Positions 36,741 to 46,550 of a stretch of DNA of 64,000 bases are shown piece after piece (positions within the stretch are counted from its first letter, which is position 1; the number at the start of each line of letters is the position of its first letter). Below the pieces are notes generated by a model. The model made no database searches, was not told the origin of the DNA, and worked only from the letters and a program-made list of their open reading frames with translations. This DNA comes from Stictocephala bisonia. Its lineage: Eukaryota > Arthropoda > Insecta > Hemiptera > Membracidae. The position numbers were made by a program, and so were the translations under genes. Where the stretch lies: contig JAQJVL010000285.1 in NCBI GenBank assembly GCA_035578905.1, positions 656,001-720,000 on the forward strand. The letters are read 5' to 3'.

Positions 36741-38049
36741 TCAGTGATACTTATTAATTTCCTTGAATTACTTGTTGACGATGATAAAATATCCCTTAGA
36801 GTGATTTCAGCGATACTTATTAGTTTCCTTGAATTACTTGTTGACGAGGGTAAACTATTGACCTTAGAGTGATTTAAGTGATACTTATCAGTTTCCTTGA
36901 ATTACTTGTTGACGATGATAAAATATCCCTTAGAGTGTTCTCAGGGATACTTATTAATTTCCTTGAATTACTTGCTGACGATGGTAAAATATCCCTTAGA
37001 GTGATTTAAGCGATACTTATTAGTTTCCTTGAATTACTTGTTGACGAGGGTAAACTATTGACTTTAGAGTGATCTCAGTGATACTTATTAGTTTCCTTGA
37101 ATTACTTGTTGACGAGGGTAAACTATTGACCTTAGAGTGATCTAAGTGATACTTATTAGTTTCCTTGAATTACTTGCTGACGAGGGTAAACTATTGACCT
37201 TAGAGTGATCTCAGTGTTACTTATTAGTTTCCTTGAATTACTTGTTGACGATGATAAAATATCCCTTAGAGTGTTCTCAGGGATACTTATTAATTTCCTT
37301 GAATTACTTGCTGACGATGGTAAAATATCCCTTAAAGTGATCTCTGCGATATTTATTAGTTTCCTTGAATTAATTGCTGACGATGGGAAAATATCGATCG
37401 ACCTTAAAGTGATCTCAGCGATACTTATTAGTTTTCTTGAATTACTTGCTGACGAGGGTAAAATATCCCTTAGAGTGATCTCAGGGATACTTATTAGTTT
37501 CTTTGAATTACTTGCTGACGAGGGTAAAATATCCCTTAGAGTGATCTCAGCGATACTTATTAGTTTCTTTGAATGACTTGCTGACGAGGGTAAAATATCC
37601 CTTAGAGTGATCTCAGGGATACTTATTAGTTTCTTTGAATTACTTGCTGACGAGGGTAAAATATCCCTTGGAGTGATCTCAGGGATACTTATTAATTTCT
37701 TTGAATTACTAGTTGACGATGGTAAAATATCCCTTAGAGTGATTTCAGCGATACTTATTAGTTTCCTTGAATTACTTGTTGACGATGGTAAAATATCCCT
37801 TAGAGTGATCTCAGGGATACTCATTAGTTTCTTTGAATTTCTTGCTGACGAGGGTAAAATATCCCTTGGAGTGATCTCAGGGATACTTATTAGTTTCTTT
37901 GAATTACTAGTTGACGAGGGTAAAATATCACTTAGAGTGATGTCAGCGATATACTAATTAGTTTCCTTGAATTACTTGCTGACGATGGTAAAATATTGAC
38001 CTTAGAGTGATCTCAGTGATACTTATTAGTTTCCTTGAAGTACTTGTTG

Positions 38050-38870
38050 ACGATAGTAAACTATCCCTTATAGTGATCTTCAGCGATACTTATTAGTTTC
38101 CTTGAATTACTTGCTGACGAGGGATAAAATATCCCTTATAGTGATCTCAGTGATACTTATTAGTTTTCTTGAAAGTACTTGCTGACGATGGTAAAATATC
38201 CCTTATAGTGATCTCAGTGATACTTATTAGTTTTCTTGAAGTACTTGCTGACGATGGTAAAATATCCCTTATAGCGATTTCAGCGATACTTATTAGTTTC
38301 CTTGAAGTACTTGCTGACGATGGTAAAATATCCCTTATAGTGATCTCAGTGATACTTATTAGTTTCCTTGACGTACTTGCTGACGAGGGTAAAATATCCC
38401 TTAGAGTGATCTCAGCGATACTTATTAATTTCCTTGTATTACTTGCTGACGAGGGTAAAATATCCCTTATAGTGATCTCAGGGATACTTATTAATTTCCT
38501 TGAATTACTTGCTGACGATGGTAAAATATCCCTTAGAGTGATTTCAGCGATACTTATTAGTTTCCTTGAAGTACTTGTTGACGATAGTAAAATATCCCTT
38601 ATAGTGATTTCAGCGATACTTATTAGTTTCCTTGAATTACTTGCTGACGAGGGTAAAATATCCCTTATAGTGATCTCAGTGATACTTATTAGTTTTCTTG
38701 AAGTACTTGCTGACGATGGTAAAATATCCCTTATAGTGATCTCAGTGATACTTATTAGTTTCCTTGACGTACTTGCTGACGATGGTAAAATATCCCTTAT
38801 AGTGATCTCAGCAATACTTATTAGTTTCCTTGAAGTACTTGCTGACGCTGGTAAATTATTGACCTTAAAG
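38050..38870. repeat. Satellite subfamily with CCCTTATAGTG and GAAGTACTTG
   Basis: About twelve consecutive monomers mostly carry TTATAG in place of TTAGAG, and many read TTGAAGTACTTG. This subfamily is nearly confined to this block, showing local homogenisation. Confidence 0.8.
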
Positions 38871-39119
38871 TGCTCTCAGTGATACTTATTAGTTTCCTTG
38901 AAGTACTTGCTGACGAGGGTAAAATATCCCTTAGAGTGATCTCAGCGATACTTATTAATTTCCTTGAATTACTTGCTGACGAGGGTAAAATATCCCTTAG
39001 AGTGATCTCAGCGATACTTATTAGTTTTCTTGAATTACTTGCTGACGATGGTAAAATATCCCTTAGAGTGATCTCAGCGATACTTATTAGTTTCCTTGAA
39101 GTACTTGCTGACGATGGTA

Positions 39120-39679
39120 AAATATCGACCTTAGAGTGATTTCAGCGATACTTATTAGTTTCCTTGAATTACTTGCTGACGAGGGTAAAATATCGACCTT
39201 AGAGTGATCTCAGCGATACTTATTAGTTTCCTTGAATTACTTGCCGACGATGGTAAAATGTCGACCTTAGAGTGATTTCAGCGATACTTATTAGTTTCCT
39301 TGAATTACTTGCTGACGATGGTAAAATATCGACCTTAGAGTGATCTCAGTGATACTTATTTAGTTTCCTTGAATTACTTGCTGACGATGGTAAAATATCC
39401 CTTAGAGTGATTTCAGTGATACTTATTAGTTTCCTTGAAGTACTTGATGACGATAGTAAAATATCGACCTTAGAGTGATTTCAGTGATACTTATTAGTTT
39501 CCTTGAAATACTTGCTGACGAGAGTAAAATATCGACCTTAGAGAGATTTCAGCGATACTTATTAGTTTCCTTGGAGTACTTGCTGACGAGGGTAAAATAT
39601 CGACCTTAGAGAGATTTCAGTGATACTTATTAGTTTCCTTGAATCACTTGCTGACGATGGTAAAATATTAGCCTTAGGG
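39120..39679. repeat. Right-edge satellite subfamily (68-bp ATATCGACC monomers)
   Basis: Most of the last eight or so monomers carry the +2 variant ATCGACC and GTGATTTCAG; identity falls at the very edge (ATATTAGCCTTAGGGA). Confidence 0.75.
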
Positions 39680-39746
39680 ACGATATTGTTGTATTTTATT
39701 TGAAAATAGTATTAAGAGCTCGGAAAAAGAGCTTGTAATTTTTAAT

Positions 39747-39747
<1 letters not shown>

Positions 39748-39821
<74 letters not shown>
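39748..39821. repeat. Compound microsatellite (CA)n(TA)n
   Basis: About 15 CA dinucleotides followed by about 20 TA dinucleotides, lying 70 bp beyond the end of the satellite. Confidence 0.98.
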
Positions 39822-39823
<2 letters not shown>

Positions 39824-40407
39824 TTTAGTTTTTGAAGAAATAGCAAATACTAAATAACGTGCAGGTAAAGTGCCTTTAAAACATAAAACATAGTTTAAGA
39901 TTTATTTTTTTACGTTGGCAAATTAAGATTCCTACTGTAAACTGCAGTTTATTATGTAACTGGTCGATTATTAAAATAAGACTATGAAGTATTCATTATT
40001 AATTATAGATGAAATACTGAAGTGGGGTCTTCACGTTTTATACCTTTAAAACTGTATATTATATTACTATATCAGAACATATATTGTTTTGCAAAACTTT
40101 TGTGATTAGGCCTAATATTTTTTATTTTTTTATTTAGACAATAAATTAAGAATAAGTAAAAGTTATTTTATTCACATAGTTCTTCATAAAAAAACTACGA
40201 CATTTTTTATTTTCTTTATATCAATAACTTAATATTTTACCATTTCAACATCCTTATATTCTTTCTTAATATACAAAAGTTAAATTTGTATGTGACAGGA
40301 TTACGTAAATATTCATTTCGTGGTTTCAAATGTCCATACGGTCCGTTTTGAGCATTAGTAAACTTACGACATTTAATCTTAGAACTTAGGCTTAAGCGGC
40401 TGGTGGC
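39822..40407. other. AT-rich non-coding stretch
   Basis: No gene; the minus-strand frame at 40237-40476 has no recognised feature. Confidence 0.4.
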
Positions 40408-40770
40408 ATGACTACAATCTATATTTTCCGGTAACAACTGCGTCAAGGTACTATCACAGAATGGTACTGTGTACATTATTTACAAAGGAACCAGACGTTT
40501 CGCCTATGCTGTGATGTGGCATCCTCAGTGGTATCTCTGAGTCTCAGAATAATAAGTGTCATACTAAATTGTTATTGGTGAATAGTGTCTAAACTGGCGT
40601 GTTACATGCATACCAAGTGAAATTTCATAACCCACAATTTGTTGGTGTAAGTACAAGATGAACGCATTTTATTGTGATAAATGTCGGTAATGCACGTTTA
40701 TCATTCTCAGACCAGAAGGATTCACAAAGGAATTATAACTGAACCCCTTTGGACCAACAGATTAACAGTC
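40408..40770 (-). mobile_element. Dispersed element R6, copy 1, with GAGGA-hairpin-CGAAAC motif
   Basis: 40408-40486 matches 46280-46341 (TTTTCCGGTAACAACTGCGT; TACTATC). Read on the minus strand, 40492-40533 gives CACTGAGGATGCCACATCAC then GGCGAAACGTCTGG, the third hammerhead-core-like motif of the window. About 40707-40765 (minus) reads toward FVNPSGLR and matches a relic at 1070-1130. Possibly the 3' region of a Penelope-like or other retroelement; class is inference. Confidence 0.5.
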
Positions 40771-41000
40771 TACGTAACCCTGGTAATGATTACCGGTATG
40801 AATCACAATAATGTATCGGACATTGTCAGGCACACATTGTGTGATCACCTGCTATGACCATGCTCAATGTATTGAGGCACAAATGACTTGTGGGATGACT
40901 ACTGGTCTGTACTCTCGCTAATAATACGAGGGTATACCACATGCCACGTGGACTAGAAAATTACTTGCTAATCCCAAACTTAGAAACTTTGTACATAAAT
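40771..41000. other. Spacer before the 36-bp array
   Basis: Nothing recognised. Confidence 0.4.
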
Positions 41001-41736
41001 ACACGTTCAGTGGTATTGGCCCACACTCCCTCCCGTACACATTCAGTGGTGTTGGCCCACCCACCCTCCCATACATCTTCAGTGATGTTGGGCCACCCAC
41101 CCTCCCATACACCTTCAGTGATGTTGGGCCACCCACCCTCCCATACACCTTCAGTGATGTTGGCCCACCCACCCCACCCTCCCATACACCTTCAGTGGTG
41201 TTGGCCCACCCACCCTCCCATACACCTTCAGTGATGTTGGCCCACACTCCCTCCCGTACACATTCAGTGGTGTTGGCCCACCCACCCTCCCATACACCTT
41301 CAGTGATGTTGGGCCACCCACCCTCCCATACACCTTCAGTGATGTTGGGCCACCCACCCTCCCATACACGTTCAGTGATGTTGGGCCACCCACCCTCCCG
41401 TACACATTCAGTGGTGTTGGCCCACCCACCCTCCCATACACCTTCAGTGATGTTGGCCCACCCACCCTCCCATACACCTTCAGTGATGTTGGCCCACCCA
41501 CCATCCCATACACCTTCAGTGATGTTGGGCCACCCACCCTCCCATACACCTTCAGTGATGTTGGGCCACCCACCCTCCCATACACCTTCAGTGATGTTGG
41601 GCCACCCACCCTCCCGTACACATTCAGTGGTGTTGGCCCACCCACCCTCCCATACACCTTCAGTGATGTTGGCCCACCCACCCTCCCATACACCTTCAGT
41701 GGTATTATCCTACCCACCCTCCCATACACGTTCAGT
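41001..41736. repeat. 36-bp tandem array, about 20 copies
   Basis: Unit CCCATACACCTTCAGTGATG followed by TTGGGCCACCCACCCT. Two variants, GATGTTGGGCC and GGTGTTGGCCC, are interspersed. Frames open on both strands (12-residue repeats) follow from the 36-bp period. The reverse complement shares the words GGGTGGGCCAA and CACTGAA.GTGTATGG with the arrays at 56781-57260 and 4816-4960. Confidence 0.95.
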
Positions 41737-41827
41737 ATAACAAACTAAAAATAACCTCTGAAAGGAAACAGCAAAGTTAATCATTCTTCAATAGCACATT
41801 TTCTTGTTGTCGAAGATATATTTACTC
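41737..41827. other. Short AT-rich spacer
   Basis: Nothing recognised. Confidence 0.4.
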
Positions 41828-42220
41828 ATTATTAGGACACTGATCTTCAAGATATGGGCGAATATGAGGGGCGAATGAGTGTAGATATTGTTAATGAAGA
41901 CCAAAAAAAAAAAAAAATAAAAACTAAAAAGGGGGCCTACAGCTTTGAATTGGGATCCAAACCACATAGTATTTGGTCTGATGATGCTCACTAACAAGCC
42001 TGATAATCATTTATCTTCCATACATGACATCCGGACTCTGACTACCACCCAACACGGACACACTAGTCTTCCTTAGTAATGGCATATTCATGATAACCAG
42101 CGGACGTTGTGAGGACAGAGCACAGTACCTGCAGCCTACAATATCCACAACACTTTGTCCCCAAGTGGCTGAGTTACAGCTCTTGACATCGTATATTTTA
42201 TGCCTAAGTACCAGGTAAAG
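41828..42220. repeat. Dispersed repeat family R1, copy 3
   Basis: Contains GATATGGGCGAATATGAGGG, an internal A15 run at 41905-41919, then GGGATCCAAACCACATAGTA, CAACACGGACACACTAG and GTCCCCAAGTGGCTGAGTTA. It shares its left part with copy 1 and its right part with copy 2, so it is the most complete of the three. Confidence 0.75.
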
Positions 42221-44035
42221 TGTTGTTTTATATAACAGGATATAATTCCCTAAAGATATCATTAATACGATTTTTACTACAATCACACATTAGTACCCAA
42301 CTGTAGGTAGGGTTGTCAAATATAGAATCTGAAAATGCAGGATAAAAATAAGGAAGGAGGAGAAAACGTTAATTTTTTACTGTTTAAGAAACACATTTTG
42401 GAGTTATATTGGTTTTAAAATGAGCTTTTTCATGTTCTAATGATAACTAAACTATTTTAATGTCTTATAATTCTTGTTTGTACTGAAATACTTACAGGAT
42501 GTTTAACAGCACAAACTCACCAAAGTAAATATAAAAAAAGTCTTGTCATATTTGTGTGGCGTTTGCACATTTGCCGTTGCCTCTAGTATAACCACTTCTT
42601 CCTTTATGCAGGTTTTGTTTGTGAGTTGTTGTCTTGTTTCATTCCGTCTTTCCTGTCTTCTTCTTTTTCCGTTTGGTTCTCATCATGATTATGTGTGGAC
42701 TTTGTGTTCAAGGGTGGGCTCTTCTGGGTATTAGTAGGAGAGAACATCTTATTCTTATGTGTTTACTTAAATTTTTTGGTTCTGCTTCTGTATTTTTTTT
42801 CTTAAACAGTGGGGTGCTCGGGAATAATTGCTTACACTTTTTTTTATTTCTCCAAAAAGGCTAACCTCCATATTTTAGTTACCGAGACCCCTTCGTTTAA
42901 GCTGCCTATTAAATTTAATTGTCATTTTCTTATTTGTGGTTGTGTATTTATTGTTGCTAAGCGGGCAATAGCCTAATTATGGTGAAGGTAAATTTTGATA
43001 CCTCTCTTTTATGTTTTTTATTTTTAATTTATCAGTACCGGTACTTTTAAAGTAAACTATATTTTGGCCTTAACTTGTTTTATTTGATTTTTTTTTCTTT
43101 TACCTCATGGGTTCGGTGCCTTTCTCGCTCACCCTCGGTAGGGTCCGGTAGTAATTATTTTACGAAATTGGATTACATTTGGTATATTATTTGTTCATAC
43201 AACATATCTAATACATGGAAATCTACGAATTCATAAAATACGTGACAAATAACAGTCCCTTAAAATCCGCGACGATTGACAACCCTGATGTAGGATACAT
43301 CCTATCTTGTTGTCAGACCTTGCCACCAGACGGAACAAACCAACACTTGTACGTTGCCAAAGACGATTAACATAAAAGATGTCCGTTGCTGGCAGATAAT
43401 CACAAGTCGCCCCAGTACTCTGTAATTTACAGTTCAAATGACGCGTCATCACCGCTGCCTACCTCAGTAATACCGGTTGTTGCCGGTCGCCCAACCATCA
43501 GTCAGACTCGCTCGCCGTTCCCTCTGATGATGCTGTGTATCATACCGTTTCATCGCACCCTACTCCGCTTTTTATGCGGCCATAATTTCTGCTTTAATGC
43601 GGCTTAAGACTATCTACTTTGCATGCACGCGGTTTATCTTACTTGCACCGACAGTCTCATGAAGTAATGAGCCCTGATCTGCCAAGGTGTACTGGCGACC
43701 TATGGACTCCATGTAATGAAGGTCCAAGTTTATAGCTTGCATGGCTGTCGGCATTTGTTGAGCAGCCTGCGTAAGTGTAGTTCCCTGGTCGGCCGCTCGT
43801 AATAAATGTAAACAAGTCAGGTGTAACAACTTAATACAATCTGCTGTCTAAAGTGAGTAATTTCATTTTAAGGTCAGAGAAATTAATATTAATTGTGCTA
43901 TATAACTGGATGATTGATTTACTGCCTCCCCTTGTACCATATACTAGTAACATTTATAAAATAATAAATCCTACCAACACACGATTCACATGCTAAAATT
44001 CGAACATATAATATGAAATGAAATGAAAAATATTT
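42221..44035. other. Non-coding stretch: T-rich strand-skewed part, then GC-richer island
   Basis: 42540-43130 is strongly T-rich on the forward strand, with low A between T runs, unlike the balanced AT-richness elsewhere; it may be a retroelement UTR. About 43250-43830 is GC-richer and repeat-free, with CTTTTTATGCGGCCATAATT (TTATG and CATAA inverted around four bases) and GGCGACC words: a candidate regulatory island. No gene is recognised. Confidence 0.35.
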
Positions 44036-44135
44036 TATCTATCTAGGCAAAGTAAGAGAGAACTTATCACTCCTAAGTTTTACCTTTTGTATAAAAACCT
44101 TTTTTAACAATAAAGCTGTTATTATTATTATATCT
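44036..44135 (+). other. Possible retroposon 3' tail
   Basis: GAAATGAAATGAAAAATATT, then TTTTTTAACAATAAAGCTGT and a short (TTA)n run. AATAAA followed by a simple-sequence tail is typical of LINE or SINE 3' ends, but no coding part is attached. Confidence 0.3.
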
Positions 44136-44724
44136 GGTCATACATAAACAACTAGCTTCGAGACATATTTTGGGACAATTGCTTCCATACTATCAGTCAT
44201 CGCTTAGTGACCACCAATTCGTAAACTAGTTGCTGCACGGAGAAGAAATAAACAGAGATTGCAACCAATAGTGCGCTAAATGTGTATTGAGTAGGTCTAT
44301 AGTTTCCCATCCGGTGACAGAACCAGCAATTCGTCAGCGCCTCCCTTATTCACTAAAATCCTCAAGGATAACTGTAGTAATTATTAGTACTGATATATGA
44401 AAATGTACATTTGTTAATTTACATATTATTCTATTTATAATTGCCACTGAGGCGTTCTCTGTAGCCATAAAGAAGCGACCTCTGTTTATTTTTTATTTGT
44501 GTTCTTTTAAATAACTCTGTATAAGAACACCTCAACAGATTTATTGCCTATAAGGGACATTTATAGGCAATTCTGTAAAATATGTTCAAGAACTGAAGTT
44601 TTAACCCTATTTTAGTTATTTATTTATCTATCCATTCTTAAGTCTATCTCAATTTACAGTAATCATACACTAGTCTGACTAGCTGGTGATACAGCCAATA
44701 CGATCGTAACAGAAGTAACATCAA
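44136..44724. other. AT-rich non-coding stretch with a perfect hairpin
   Basis: ATTGCCTATAA (44543-44553) and TTATAGGCAAT (44561-44571) form an 11-bp perfect inverted repeat around GGGACAT. Otherwise nothing. Confidence 0.5.
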
Positions 44725-45830
44725 TAGAAAAACTCGGCCCTGCGGGCCTCGCCAGGGGGCAAGCCCCCTGGACCCCCGGATCTTTTTGCTTAGAGCCTAC
44801 GGCTAAAATTCAAGAAACATGGAACATGCTTTAGCTGCGCTTTTTCTGTTTGCTGGCTCCTTTTTAATAATTTCTGCAAATGTATTTCTCCGAAAACAAC
44901 GAATTTTAGATTTCATGTAAGGAATTACAAAAAATATAAACATATCTTAAAAATATAAATATATCTTTACTTTTTAAATTTTATTGTTCCATACAATCAT
45001 TAGAAGTTGTGGCCAATATTGGTTTGTGATAGCTGAAGTAACTTACATAATGTTTACAATCAATCTTGTCAATATGGCGAGTGAAGATCATATCGATACA
45101 TGATCCTCCTCGAGTAGTTGATATAGCTAGATTTGTGTTGAGTTGTAGACCGAACGTTTCCTCCATGAAGTGAACAAACTTTTGATTTTCTTTCTTCTTG
45201 AGGTCCAAATTGATATCGCCAGACAGGATAATTGGGATTTGTCCATAACCTTTCTCTCGGATGAGTTCAAACATCTCTGACGCTTTTGGTGTGTACATCA
45301 ACAGGTTAGTTAAGAAGAAACATTGAATATCTTTCATATTGCAGTTGGGTGAAACATAGACTGTGACAACCAGTGCTCGCTGACCATTTATTGTACTTTC
45401 AATAGCACAAATATCTCCACACTCTTCACTCACTGCCATACTGCAGTCTAGTTTCCTAGAAAGCATCGAGTTAATAGAAAGCGTTTCCGAATCCAGATGT
45501 AGATCTATCAGTAGAATGGCGAGTACATACACCTGACGATGTCGAAGGAGGGCAATCTGATCCAGGACACAACATCACCGGTGGACGGCTGGAGGTAGAC
45601 TGATATGTAAATGAGGACTGGATTCTCTAATTAGGACTTAATTTTGTATATTTTTAACAAGAGTTGTCATGGAAACTAAAGATGTACTTTGATCAACGCT
45701 TGCAAATAAAATCATTATTGAAGTCAACACTGATATGTCATTGTGTTTTCATGGTTACGCGTCACCCTCCCGCGTAACGTTTTCAGACAGTTAGGTCAAG
45801 ACTAAAGCATGTTCCATGCTAATAACAATG
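44725..45830 (-). mobile_element. 3' part of a Helitron/Helentron-like element
   Basis: On the minus strand an endonuclease-domain frame (45532-44981) is followed by about 250 bp of AT-rich DNA, then two GC-rich hairpins: CCAGGGGGC/GCCCCCTGG (44752-44771, loop of 2) and GGCCC/GGGCC (44736-44748, loop of 3). A 3' terminal hairpin and a C-terminal apurinic-type endonuclease are known traits of Helentrons. A 17-bp word CATGGAACATGCTTTAG at 44818-44834 recurs inverted at 45802-45818, close to the other side. The Rep/helicase part is absent. Class is inference from domain plus hairpins. Confidence 0.55.
44981..45532 (-). pseudogene. Endonuclease/exonuclease/phosphatase-fold domain of a mobile element, N-terminally truncated
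   Basis: The frame is open for 183 codons from a GTG, with no ATG at the head; it stays open about 16 codons further upstream to a TGA, so the true N-terminal half is missing or frameshifted. Visible family signatures, in order: NGQRALVVTVYVSPN (strand and loop typical of EEP nucleases carried by arthropod Helitron-like elements, residues about 49-63), IPIILSGDINLDL (GD.N catalytic motif, about 98-110), TTRGGSCIDMIFTR (about 138-151), and YVSYFSYHKPILA (about 162-174, in the place of the S-D-H motif, with K next to the histidine). The usual role is DNA nicking during transposition. Expression is unlikely without the upstream Rep and helicase domains. Alternative: the endonuclease of a LINE, which I judge less likely because no reverse transcriptase follows. 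Confidence 0.75.
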
Positions 45831-45863
45831 AATATAACAAACAGGTCTTCTCTTATTTAGTGC

Positions 45864-46282
45864 TCAACCCTTAGATTGGTTTGCAGAGGCTCGCCATTCC
45901 TCTCTTCTGTCTTCCTTCCTCTTCATTTCCGTATAAGTAGCACAACCTACATCATTCATAATATGCTGCACGTACACCATCCTCAGTCGTCCCCAGCGAT
46001 TCCTTTCCTCGATAGTTCCTTCTGCTATTGTTCCCTAATGTTGTTGTGTCTCACGAAGTGTCCTGCCAACTTGCCTCTTCTTGTCTGGATGTGCCTCCTT
46101 AGAGATCTAGTTTCTTTTACTCTTCTCAGCACCTCTTCGTTAGTAACTTTATCCCTCCGGCTGATCTTCAGCATTCTTCTATAGCACCACATCTCTAGTG
46201 CCTCCAAACGCCGTCTTTCCTGTGTAACGAAAGTCCACGTTTCACATCCATACAGGGCTACACTCCAAACAAACGCCTTCAT
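45864..46282 (-). pseudogene. LINE reverse transcriptase, C-terminal end, frameshifted
   Basis: The minus-strand frame begins at about 46282 with WSVALYGCETWTF, RRRLEALEMWCYRRMLKISR, then TNEEVLRRV and GHFVRH. This is the conserved C-terminal region after the RT fingers/palm/thumb of RTE- or L1-like insect LINEs (the ALYG.E.WT and MWC.RRML motifs). A TAG at 46025-46027 ends that frame, but the next frame continues with GTIEERNRWGRLR, YTEMKRKEDRREEWR and a stop at 45864-45866. A one- or two-base indel near 46020-46030 therefore broke it. The 5' breakpoint falls at 46280, where repeat R6 begins. Non-functional. Confidence 0.85.
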
Positions 46283-46341
46283 GACTAGAATCTACAGTTT
46301 CCGGTGACAACCGCGTCAAAGTACTATCTACAATATTTACA
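46280..46341. repeat. Dispersed element R6, fragment 2
   Basis: CATGACTAGAATCTACAGTT, TCCGGTGACAACCGCGTCAA and TACTATC match 40408-40486, which has an extra 18 bp near its end. It abuts the LINE fragment precisely. Confidence 0.7.
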
Positions 46342-46540
46342 AGATGACCATTCCTCCACCTCTTCTAACTCCTTCCTTCCAATTCTCAAACTTAGATGTT
46401 CGTCCATGTATTTGTGTCTTAGTATTTAAATATTAATCTCCAGTCAAACAGCCAAATCCAGAATTTTTAACCATTCAATGCCTGCTTCTCAGATAAATTA
46501 GGAGCAACAGTATATAATGCCAAATATATATATATGACAA
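46342..46540. other. Short non-coding stretch
   Basis: Nothing recognised. Confidence 0.4.
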
Positions 46541-46550
46541 ACAGTATATA

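Larger units (their letters stand above)
25967..39679. repeat. 13.7-kb satellite array, 66-bp unit, about 205 copies
   Basis: The basic unit is 66 bp: GTGATCTCAGCGATACTTAT, then TAGTTTCCTTGAATTACTTG, then CTGACGAGGGTAAAATATCC and CTTAGA. Length variants recur: 68 bp with ATCGACC in place of ATCCC, 68 bp with GCGATATACTT, and 70 bp with ATCGATCGACC. The base unit is stop-free in frame and would give a hydrophobic 22-residue repeat. The 68-bp variants shift the frame so often that no frame exceeds about 240 codons, and the opposite strand is open as well; it is not a protein gene. Monomer subfamilies cluster in blocks, as unequal exchange produces. Confidence 0.98.

Noticed and set aside
38169..38882. 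237-codon hydrophobic repeat protein in the satellite
   Set aside because: The frame is broken by +2 and other length variants throughout the array and the reverse strand is equally open.
41195..41740. 181- and 192-codon proline-rich frames
   Set aside because: Both strands open over the same 36-bp array; low-complexity translation with no start context.
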